From assembly GCA_027605045.1 (NCBI GenBank), contig JAQFWX010000007.1:496001-560000 (forward strand): 64,000 nucleotides of DNA, in the 5' to 3' direction. The notes under the pieces are model-generated. The model was not told where the DNA came from, did no database searches, and was given only the letters and a program-made list of their open reading frames with translations. This document shows, one piece after another, positions 1 to 10,034 of this stretch (position 1 is its first letter; each line of letters opens with the position of its first letter). The stretch comes from Phallus indusiatus. Lineage: Eukaryota; Basidiomycota; Agaricomycetes; Phallales; Phallaceae. Made by a program: the position numbers and the translations under genes.

Positions 1-963
1 TCACACAAATACTGGGAAAGCAAAGCCAGTGGCAAATGATGAGTTATGCAGATAAATTCCAGTGAGCAAGAAAGTTACTGTGGTTCATTTAGACGCTTAT
101 TATATGTAAGTCACCAAAAAAATGCATAAATGCTTACAGAACAAAATTGTAAAAACCCGTATTCCATCCCTGAGGAACTCTACGTATAAGAGAGTATGGA
201 ACCCTTGTTTTCCATGCCCAGAATTGAAGTCTGGCGAACTGTGCGACAACACAAAAGCAATAACTTCGAATGCGAGCTCAAAGAAACTTTGAGGCGATTT
301 CCATCAGTGATGTTCACCTACGTATGTGACTCCGAGTAAAGGTCAATTACAACGCAAAGCTATCTTCCCATCAAATTGTACAACCACGCAAGCTTGAAAA
401 ATATCAGAAGTTTTAAAGCGGGCGGAGATAACTCAATACCTTACCAATAACAGACAAGAACAAGATAACGAACCTAATAGATATAGCATCATCACACGAG
501 TAAATTTTGACGTTAAACCTAAACAGCGATAGCACATTCAAAAATTTATCGTCGTCTTTTTATTGCAGGTTACGCGATATCCCGCTGTGGATTTGAAATA
601 CTTGAGCATGAATTTATGGAAGCACCGAGGATCGGGTTTATTTCAGTCCTTGTGGTGTCCGTATTCTTGCCTCGGATAAGGTACACGGTTGCAAAATCAG
701 GCATCTGTATCATGTGGAATAGAATGGCGGTAGGGCTACTAGTAGGTAGACCATTTCTCATCTAAACATATGTATACAGTCTCAGTTTGAGTTTTATCGT
801 ATGATTCTCTATTTAAAATTTGTGGAAACCCATATATATCTGTGGTATTCGTCTAAAAATCATATCTCTTTCTTAGCTTCGTGGAACTGCCTTTGTTTTG
901 AAGGTACATTTTCCGATTTCAAACCGATCCTCTACCTCAAACTCTGACCGCCGTTTTAACTCA
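1..963. other. No gene recognised (window edge to aegerolysin)
   Basis: I see no reading frame with splice-site support here. A TATATAT stretch lies at about 832-839, roughly 125 bp before the aegerolysin ATG, and may be part of its promoter. Confidence 0.5.
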
Positions 964-1498
964 ATGACAACTGATCTTGCTAAGGCACTCGGGCACGCTC
1001 AATGGGTATCTTTCGATATCATAAACAAGAGTAAAACTCGTACCATAAAAGTCGTGCGTGTTTCTTTAACATACGGAAAATTTTACGCGAGTAAGTAATT
1101 TGACATATAGGTTCTCTCAATCTGAAATTTTGGCAGATAGCAAAGACAACGAAATTCCTGCGAGTCAAATAGAAAATAAGCTGATTCCGCCTGGTAGCAA
1201 TTATTCTATAAACTCCTGCGGGCGTGATTGGTCGCCCACTGGAACCACCGGATCCTTTGGACTGATCGATGATCAGTCCGGGGGTCAGGTTTGTGTCGTT
1301 CTATGGGATTGTCCTTTTGGCTACGACAACAGTTTGAAATTTCAACATTCCAGTCCCGGTTGGGCTGCCGTAGCGGATAGATTTAACCGTGGCAAAGATG
1401 GTGCGATTGGTGCCGGGACGCTTGCTTGCTATTATAGTCCGGAGGTATACACGATCTCTACTCAAGAAACACCTATCACTAAATCCCTTCTCCAGTAA
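964..1498 (+). CDS. Aegerolysin family protein
   Basis: Two exons, 964-1090 and 1137-1498, joined across a 46-bp GTAAGT..CAG intron, give 162 residues. I chose the ATG at 964 because the open frame upstream has no ATG and the family's usual start (a short N-terminus, then an A-Q-W-V strand) lies just downstream. Family marks are visible: HAQWV near residue 11, GKFYAN across the splice, a CGRDWSPTGTTG segment at about 70-81 and WDCPFG at 99-104. There is no signal peptide, as usual for this family. Aegerolysins are small beta-sandwich lipid-binding proteins. Some act as membrane-targeting partners of MACPF pore-formers, and many are expressed during fruiting. I see no MACPF gene in the window, so a pore-forming role is not shown. 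The C-terminus runs about 20 residues beyond a typical member. Assignment is confident; biological role is inference. Confidence 0.9.
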
Positions 1499-2567
1499 AA
1501 ATTGAGGTGGATCTCGAAGCAAACAATTTTTTTTCCCAAATTGCGCACACCTTTCGATAGTTGTGGTGTTTAGGATACGAACAATACTGAAAATCTGATT
1601 GTTTACATTTCATGGGTAACATACTTAACTCCGTAAGGTCCACCTGAAGCGATGACAATTGAGTGTATAGCGGTGATCGACTCGACTATCGACATTTTGG
1701 AACATTTCTGTGAACATCTTTTCGATTCCTAACTATCATCCACACTAGAGGTATAGGTTGAAACTTTTGATTCCAATTTCCAGTTGACGAAAATCGACTT
1801 CGGTAAGGGATGCAATCATGCAATTGCTTTAATCCAAATTCATAGCCTAGTAGTATTCCTACTTTGAATCACATTCGATTTTACAGCCAAAATTTGATTG
1901 AAAGAGGTCAATCTCAACAATGACTAAGAAGAGCGCAGTATGCTAGTAAAACAGGTTGCCTTTCCCGAACTTGAAGCCGGGCAGTATATGCGTACCAGAT
2001 CAGTGGCAAGGCTGAGACCACTAGACGAGCAGTAAGATATGAGATATGCAAGGATGGAATAATTTTAATTTTACGTCTTTCTTTTATTATCAAGTAGTGC
2101 GCAAATTAGCCCGGACAAGTTGTCCCGGAAATATCCGAGTCCAAAGGAGTTTGTACTCTCCAATGTTTTTTTTTTCACAATAAGACTTCAAAGCGGTGCA
2201 AGCAAAGAACCAGGTGATCTTTTTGCGGATTAAATTCAATATTCCTAGACAGTGTTACTCTATTATTGGACAAAATTGATCTAATGTCGCCCGCCTTATT
2301 AATTGAGGGACCAAATTGATAAGGGACCAGATGCCGGGCCAGGGGCTTGTTTACTTGCTCATTTACCTGGTCCAGTTGTTCGGACTCAGGTATATTCACT
2401 CTTTTCTTTGTCCACGAGATGAGCGACACTGTCCAAATTAACGTTAAAGGACGAGCACTGACCTAATACAGTATATAACCCCTTGCCGTCTTCAGAGTCA
2501 AGCAACCAACTAACCAACCAACACTTTCCCTACCTTCTTTATTCTTTTCACTTGCCTCAAAATTACC
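1499..2567. other. Intergenic, no gene recognised
   Basis: AT-rich spacer with no splice-supported frame. Its last 100 bp carry a TATA box and a pyrimidine-rich, CAACCAAC-repeated leader for the next gene. Confidence 0.5.
2472..2478 (+). promoter_or_regulatory. TATA box of the Ser/Pro-rich gene
   Basis: TATATAA sits 96 bp before the ATG at 2568, followed by a C/T-rich leader. This is typical of a well-expressed fungal promoter. Confidence 0.55.
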
Positions 2568-3768
2568 ATGTCTTACGGAAACTCAAACACTGACTATTAT
2601 TCTGACGACAAAAATTTGTCGGATTATGAAAAAGCGCCTTTTGAAGGATGCGGGGACTTTTTCAATACACCGGTCAAAAACAGTCAATCACATTCTTCTT
2701 CTCAACCCCTGCCTGGAGATTTGTACTCGTCGTATAGACGAACACCACATAAATCACCTCCAGACCATTTCTCTCATTCATCTCGGCCTCCTCCTGAAAT
2801 GGCGGAAGATCCTTACAGGGACTTTTATGAGGCCAACGCCTTGACTAGTGCCACTCCTACTAGTAGTGAAACTCAACCCATGAGTTAGTGCTGAATATGA
2901 ATCTTCACTGTATCATACCTTGACGAGTATTTTTTTTACAGATAAACCACCGTCAAGGCATTGGAACGTGAAGGAGCTTGAGCGAGAATCACTTGAGCGG
3001 TATCACAAGGCAATGAAATATTCCGGCTCCTCAGGATACGCGTATGCTAGCAATTCCTACACTCGATATCAAACGCCTTCAATTTCAGATGATGATGAGC
3101 CCCCTTCCTCAAACCAAGGGTCGCATCGTGGGTATTGTCTTCCTCCTTCGCAGCGGCTCCCCACCAGTACGCAACATCTTTACCTTCTCTGACCGTTATT
3201 CTCATAACTGTTTTTTAGACATGTCGGTTTCTCCTCGTCCACCTGTTTCGTCCGCATATTCTACTTCTAGTGCTAGTACTGTTAGTACTAGAGAAAATAC
3301 CCCACAACCGGACCCTTACCCTCTCACACCGGGTTGGAGTACCAATCGCGAACGAACTCCCGAGCCAAATCGGTACGTCGAAACCGCCGAACAAAAGGTT
3401 GATTTACTTTCCCGAAGCACCACCGGCGGCAAGAGGTAGTTTTTTTTATTCGTTATATGCTATCAATATCTGACAATTTCTTTCGAACCAGAGTCCCTGA
3501 CTACACTCCATTTTATCGTAAAACTCCTAAGAAAGTGGTAGGTTTAAACACATAGCTACTGAAATATTGGTAAACTGACGAGAGGTCGTATTGTTAGGCA
3601 TTTGAAGTCAGAACCCCGACGCGAAGTGTTAGTGGCAATTCTGTCCCTGGTGACAGTGCCAGTGATGATCTCCCCATCGCTCAAAGGAGGGCAACAAGGG
3701 AAGCCGCGAGGAGAAACCCCTACTGTCAAGAAAATATGTTGAATCAGAGTCCGAAACAGAGAAAGTGA
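2568..3768 (+). CDS. Ser/Pro/Tyr-rich hypothetical protein, five exons
   Basis: Exons 2568-2883, 2942-3166, 3219-3435, 3492-3537 and 3598-3768 join in frame to 324 residues. The four introns are 52-60 bp and end in pyrimidine-rich AG. The protein is low in complexity: rich in Ser, Pro, Tyr and Asp, with short acidic runs (SDDDE) and Ser/Thr-Pro pairs that could be phosphorylated. I see no signal peptide, membrane segment or known domain, so it is probably largely disordered. A strong-looking TATA box and leader precede it. The second intron could instead start at 3128 (GTGGGT, 91 bp) in the same phase; I preferred 3167 because its length matches the other introns. Function unknown. Confidence 0.65.
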
Positions 3769-6330
3769 GAGAAATTGCAAGAGCGATATAATATGGATAT
3801 CGTTCAATTATACCCCTCATCATTCGTGCACGAAGAGTAGCACGAGTCTTACTAGTCCGGCTTCGATGTCGGCCAACGATCATTAATTAGTTTACAACTT
3901 CCCCCGTCTTTTAGTTTTTTTTTCTTCACGTCTATGTAGCTTACCATTTTCGCATCCATAATAACACTTTAGTCATTCTTATTCTATAAACATTTACCTT
4001 ACACTTAATGAATGGCCGATATGATAATATTGTGAGATCTGCGAAAAGGGTTGTACTTGGTGGCAGTAAATGGCTTCGTCTAGCTTGAGATGACTAAAAT
4101 TAACGACCGTTTGTCTACGGATACCCTACAATTCTCTGAGGGTATATCCATCTATGACGGGGACCGCGAATCACTAGGAATATTAAATAATTAAATTAAA
4201 TCTTAGCTCACACGTTCTCAACAAGATATAAGAATGAAGATCGAAGTAATCACTAGCTGATGTCCTTCACCAGAATTTATGTCGCACGGGTTTCGGACTG
4301 CATTGCTATCCTTCGTAGAACCTGCGATCTTCGTAGTCTCATTCGTGCTACGACGGAACATTGTTAGATAAGGAACGATCTTTTACATTACAGGAAGATG
4401 TGGTTACATTACGGAATGAGTGCAACGAGAGAATAATTGGCGTGTTAGCAAGCGCTCGTGAACGTCATGGCACATGGGCACACGCAGCTATAGCACACAA
4501 CTTGACAATGGTGTGATATGATCGGATTCTTCGACACTAGCGATCGACCTAAGCAACGTTGAGATGAACAAACACTTAATATGGGTGCAATCATTGGCCC
4601 TTGTCGGATGTGCTGCGGGGGCCAAGAATTTCTCGCTTAGAAACTATGAAGAAAACCTTCAGGCTAGGCTGCGCTTACGAGGGAACGTTCGGAACTATAA
4701 CGTACAAGTGGATAAGATATCATCAAATGGATATTTCACAAGACTGGGCACTTGCGCTTGATGCGTGATATTAGAATCGCCTACATATTTTCTCCCATCC
4801 CGTCGCTATTTCTCACGGTACTACTTGTGATACTGTTATCATTGTTCGGATTGTTCACGTTCTTTCTTTGTTTGAAGATGTTCAGATATTGATCTTCTTT
4901 TTGTCGAAAAACAGCATGATACTGCTATGAAATTAACGTTAACCACCAAGCCTTGAAGCAGATAGATTCTCAAATTATGAATACATGAAACATACCAAGC
5001 TTAATGAAATTGTGAAAATTTGCCTTTGTCAGTGATATGGAAAACCGCACTTTCCAGAACTCGGAGGCATAGGTGTATAAACACAGCCCAAGGAAGTTCA
5101 TTGGGTTTATCGCGCGTCTTCAAAAGAGACTGAGCCTGCGTAGAGTTAAGCCGATATTTCAAAACGAAGAGTCGCCGTACCGAATCGGGTTGGGTAGGAC
5201 ATGCCACACTGGTACGATTGAATACCAAACGCACAGTGGCGTCTGTCAGAAGCCAGATAAACACGTCTTAAGGTATTGCGTAATCAGAACGCTCTCTGCA
5301 GCATAGAAGTCCTACGTCCTACAGATGAGATCATATGTACGTACATTAAGTTATTTTGAAAACGAACCCGGCTGTAACTTAATACCGAAGCGGAAGGCAC
5401 GTCCGTTCCATAATTTTCTTCATCGGAGCTTCTTTGTGGAATGCTACAGCTTTTTTCCCTACCAAGCTTCCGAATCATTTCCAACGTAGATGAAGCCATC
5501 AGAGATTTTCATTCATTTCATTTGAAAGTATATTGGACGAGGGAATGGGATAGCTCCTTTCTCTTGCGTGTTCTTGTATACCATGCGGTCTGCCAGTTCG
5601 TGGGGTTTTGTTTTCATATCTTGGCAAGTTTCTTATCAAGGGAGTTCTATCTTGCTATAGGATTTGATGAATGAAATTGACGAGCAGCTTGACAGAGCGA
5701 GATACGTCTTGCGAAGATAGAAGCCACTTACTTGACTATGATAAAGCGAATAGCCCGCCCGGGTTAATTATGTTGAGGAACCACGGTTACGAAGGCTTCA
5801 ACAGTCAGGGTGATAGTTGATATTCCTTTCTGGAACAAGTTTGCAAGGAACACCGTCGGTGTCCCTGCAGGTTGTTTAATTTACCATGTTCCAATCTAGA
5901 ACACTTTTTTTGCGCCATAAAGCTCGAAAAGCAGTTCAAAGACTCGGAATTCCGTTGCGCCAAGGAAGCCGAGATGGACAAACGCTCATGAATATTGACG
6001 AGAGACGTCGCCATCGCCCTCCATCAGCGTGGCATGAGCCACGCATCAATCCGTCTAACGAAGAATGACCTGAAAAGGCAGAGAGCGTGGCATGATGGCT
6101 GTGGTTATGGGCGTTTCCGTCACGCATAACGCGTGACAAAACCTCCCCAAAACGAGAAATTTTTGTCCGCCGACTCGTTTTGACTTTCGGATTCCCGTGT
6201 TTACCCGATACCCTCCTCCACACTTTTTGTATTTATACTGCTGTGCGTGGAGATATCGTGTTCCCCAGCCAGTTTGTCTCCCACTCCCATCTGGACACGG
6301 TTCAAACCCCCTACCGGATCACATTACGAT
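3769..6330. other. 2.5-kb gene-poor spacer
   Basis: No gene is supported. At 4564-4761 an ATG frame of 65 codons starts with a signal-peptide-like stretch, but it has no splice context or family resemblance and I do not call it. A TTTATA motif at 6232-6237 is a possible TATA element for the DUF1275 gene. Confidence 0.45.
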
Positions 6331-7469
6331 ATGACTACGAGCTCAGGTTCGATGAAATACCAAAATGACGAGGAGAACCGGACGTTGAGGGATTCCCGAG
6401 ATATGGACTCTTTACCTCTTGAACCGGTCAAACATAATAGTCAACTCGTGCGGATTAAAGAGCATTTGTGGGCAGATGTCGATCCCGACCAATCGAGTCT
6501 TCCTCTCGCATGCTACTGCTTCATGACTGGCTTCATGTGCGTTCTGGAAAAATCTCACCTTCGTTTCAGAAACTTGACATATTTCTTTTGTTCTCATAGT
6601 GACTCTCTCACATTTACCGCAGTATCTGTATGGTGTGGCTTCCAAACGGTCAGTTTTTGATTCAGCGAAGACTCTGCTTCTATAATTAACCGAGCCCACT
6701 CCACTCAGGGAAATACCATTGAGGTAATTCAAACAGTCGTATCTAAAGTACCTTCTAATTAAAAAGAACCACCTACATTTATGTGATCACAGCTTTCGTT
6801 AGCTATCGCACGTTTATTTGCAATCTCAGAAGTTCCGGGCCCGAGTTTTCGGATCATAGACCGACAGTCGCTCACATCTATCTTATCGTTCTTGGGTGGT
6901 GCTTTCTTAGGACGCATTGGCGACAAAATGGGCTCAAAGTCGCGGATTTGGCTGTTCCTCGGCACATTTTTGCAAGCTTTGTTCACTATGGCCGCTGCGA
7001 TTCTCTTATTCAAAGGAAGACAGTCCAGTTTCAGCACTCCTCATGCTACATGGACAAATGCTGAAGGATATATTGCTCTTGGTTTGGCTAGTGCAAGTAT
7101 GGGTTTACAAGGAATCATGGGTAAACGAGTAAATACCCAATTCGCCACCACAAGTACTTATTTTTAGCTTTGAACGATGACGTTCTTTCTTTGCTGATTA
7201 TTCTTCTCTTAGTTGTTCTTACTACCGTTTGGTGCGAACTGATGGCGGAACCCTCTCTCTTCATACCAAAATTAGTTCGTTCGCGGGACCTAAAAGTCAT
7301 CGCTGTTTCCGCCCTTTTCTTGGGTGGTTTCGTAGGACGTGCCCTACTTGACAAGATTGGAGATGCCGGAACTTTCGGGATTGGTACTGGATTTAGGGTT
7401 ATCATCGCTTTCATGTGGATTTGGACACCGGCGAAGGTTAAGGTTTCTGGGAAAATTGAGAAGAAGTGA
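6331..7469 (+). CDS. DUF1275 (YoaK-like) membrane protein
   Basis: Five exons: 6331-6536, 6600-6648, 6709-6723, 6793-7153 and 7213-7469, 295 residues. Exon 3 is only 15 nt, coding GNTIE, which completes the family segment WCGFQT-GNTIE. Other family marks are PLACYCFMTGFID, FLGRIGDK, MGLQGIMGKRVNTQFATT, TTVWCELMAEP and FLGGFVGRALLDKIG. The order and spacing fit the DUF1275 family, which has about six transmembrane helices after a polar N-terminus of about 60 residues. The function of the family is not established; bacterial YoaK-like members are only named by sequence. The start is the first ATG in the frame. It appears intact. Confidence 0.92.
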
Positions 7470-8441
7470 CGTGGTAATGATTAATGAAAACGAAGCAAAA
7501 CGGGTTTTAGGGGAAGAAGTGAGGTTGGGGAATATATATCCCAGGGTGCGAGGTGTATATTTTAGAATAGGATGTGTGTCATACTAAAACAATTTGTATA
7601 CTTTTTAGAATAGAATATCACACATTTTTGTTATCAGAAAAAAGGAGTTCATTCATCTCCAAATATTCAATCCGGGCAAACCGCGGATCAACCATGACTG
7701 GACCATACAGAATTTCGGCTTTTTAAAAATTTCAAACTAGCCGATATGTATTATAACTCGAAATTATATTGGTGCTGCCAGTGGATGATTAGTGACGCTG
7801 CAAGGCGAAGAATCATGAAACAAAAGCTGTGGAAATGTATCACTTACTAAGATATAAATGAAGGAAGAAAAGGAAAGGAATAAAAACAGAATATATAATC
7901 CAACAAGATCAGCGTACAGATATTATGAAATGGAGCAGCGATATAACTTATGAGAGGCGTTTGGAGATGCCCAATCCCTCGCACGTTGTTTTGTCTAACT
8001 TTGATATCTAAATTAAAGGGTTCATGTCCGAGGGATTTTGACCCGGACATAATGGATTTCGTAACGAAGACCGATTTATCTTGTTCTCTTTAACCCCTAC
8101 TAGTAAGCGCTAAGCGTCAAACCCTAAACCTTGTTACTTAAAGATTGAGTCGGTCTCCATCTATGAAATCCTATCTCGATTTGGAAAACATTTGACATTA
8201 CATGCCGCGTCGCTTGGCTAACATTGAAATTATGAAACGAATCATTTAATATTAAGAGCAAAAAAAGGTCTTTATAAAATTTTTGCCATTTGGCACCATG
8301 TTCATCGATAAATTGTTGTACATTTCTTCATTCAGCATGACTACCATCACTCGGACAATATTAGGTCCGAGGAAACAATGTCAAAATATGTCTTCACCTT
8401 CATTTCCTTGAGAATTTGTAATATTCACCGAAAAGATCAAA
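7470..8441. other. Intergenic, convergent 3' ends
   Basis: Spacer between the ends of the DUF1275 gene (+) and F-box gene 1 (-). No coding signal seen. Confidence 0.5.
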
Positions 8442-10034
8442 TTACAGCCTCTTTTTTTCCATATATTGTAGAACCTCCAACCAATCATCTGTCAAATCCG
8501 TAAAGGAGAAACCTTCGAGGGACCGTAATTGCACCAAAGCTTCTTCCCCTAACATTACTTTGACAATAGTAACCTTTATCGCTTTAAATGAGCGTCCCGC
8601 TTGTCGTCGAAAATCGGCATATTTGGAGATCATTTCAGCATATGACTCATCCAATTTGAAATCATCGTCCGGATAAACCTCTATCTCCAATGTATTCAGA
8701 GAAGGACAAAGCATTGTTCCATCCGCATCTGAAGGATGCAATCCGTCATTTGAGCTGGATTTAGTAGTAGGGTTTGAAGTCATCCGAGCGTGTGCCATCA
8801 GTGCCATCAGGAAGGATGTTTGTGGTGAATCGGACACATCTGAAAAGTCGCTCGGGATTCCATGATCAATATGTAGGTGTTCTAGTTTCTTGAGTGAGGA
8901 AAACAGATCCATGAGCATCGTAGCGTTGAACGGCGCATAGCCTAGGTACAGATACGTAATATCTGACAGTACAAACATCCTCAAGAAATCGATAAGGCTG
9001 TCCACGGTATTCTGGTTAATGTCATATTTTGTGGCAAACGATCGATCATTCTTAGGATCGCTGAACAACACATCAACTGTGTCTTTCGTAGTGAATTCGA
9101 GGGACAGTTGTGTGTAGCGTTGTTGTACAAGCAGTTGCGATAATGATTCCACGCCGAATCGTTCTGGATGAAAGCCATGAATTCGAATATCAAATTCGAG
9201 ATTATCGAGTGGGAATATGAGAGACTGGAAGATAAAATTTGCTGCGACGAATGCGGGTTCGACGTAAAAAGCTTGAAGAGAGAGTCGCTGTAGACGAGGT
9301 AAGTGGACCTGTCGCCTCGATAAGGTTGATAAGGAAGCGGTGGGTTTATGACACGTCGCGTGGATACCAAGAATGCGAAGGCGCGGGCATTGTTCGAAAG
9401 CGTCGAAAAAAGCATCAGAGTGGACGAGTGTGGTGTGGCATATTTGAAGTTGAATTTCGGACAAGTTTTGAAAAAGCGGAGAAGAAAAATATCTCTGAAA
9501 ACCCTCTAAAAGGTATAGATATACGTGTCTGAGATTAGGGGTGTTTCCAGAAAACAGCGTTCGAGGAAACGCTTGATCTTCAAGGAATCTAAGTGCGTAT
9601 ACGTGAAAAGCCAAATATTCTAGCCTTGGCGCGGGGTGTTCGAGAGATGATAGGGTTTGGTGTACCGTCCTTACGCCACGACTCCCAAGGATATCTACTT
9701 CAAGTACCCGAAATCTGTGTATCTCCTGCATGACAGAAGCAAGCGCATGGGTGTCCAACTCGCCAATCTTATCGACGAACACATTGAGTGAAGCAGAACC
9801 AGACCGAAGTAGAAACTCCTCCGTCTGGCCTTTATCGATTTTTGGGACTACAATGCATGTCCACATGGTTGGGTCAGATAACAGCGCCTCTCTCCATGAA
9901 CGACAAACATGAGAGGCCCCGATGGGAGGGTAGCTTATTTCGTCCATAAATTCACCAAGTAAACGACTTTGGTGACGCGGAAACGAATATTGTATTATCT
10001 TCTTGAAAATCTCGTATGGGAAGCGATCAAGCAT
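8442..10034 (-). CDS. F-box protein 1, single exon
   Basis: Intronless, 530 residues. The open frame extends 57 codons further upstream but starts there at GTG. The first ATG (10034) opens directly on an F-box (MLDRFPYEIFKKIIQ), so I start there. The F-box is followed by the mushroom-type segment ASHVCRSWREALLSDPTMW, then about 450 residues of LRR-like text with repeated L-x-x-L and hydrophobic strands ending in short helical pieces. F-box proteins act as SCF ubiquitin-ligase adaptors, with the C-terminal repeats choosing the substrate. This family is greatly expanded in Agaricomycetes. F-box protein 2 at 14692 is a clear but diverged paralogue in the opposite orientation. Substrate unknown. 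Confidence 0.85.
   Translation of the reverse strand: MLDRFPYEIFKKIIQYSFPRHQSRLLGEFMDEISYPPIGASHVCRSWREALLSDPTMWTCIVVPKIDKGQTEEFLLRSGSASLNVFVDKIGELDTHALASVMQEIHRFRVLEVDILGSRGVRTVHQTLSSLEHPAPRLEYLAFHVYALRFLEDQAFPRTLFSGNTPNLRHVYLYLLEGFQRYFSSPLFQNLSEIQLQICHTTLVHSDAFFDAFEQCPRLRILGIHATCHKPTASLSTLSRRQVHLPRLQRLSLQAFYVEPAFVAANFIFQSLIFPLDNLEFDIRIHGFHPERFGVESLSQLLVQQRYTQLSLEFTTKDTVDVLFSDPKNDRSFATKYDINQNTVDSLIDFLRMFVLSDITYLYLGYAPFNATMLMDLFSSLKKLEHLHIDHGIPSDFSDVSDSPQTSFLMALMAHARMTSNPTTKSSSNDGLHPSDADGTMLCPSLNTLEIEVYPDDDFKLDESYAEMISKYADFRRQAGRSFKAIKVTIVKVMLGEEALVQLRSLEGFSFTDLTDDWLEVLQYMEKKRL

Noticed and set aside
4564..4761. Small secreted protein candidate of 65 codons
   Set aside because: Hydrophobic start but no plausible cleavage-to-mature layout, intron or neighbours to support it.
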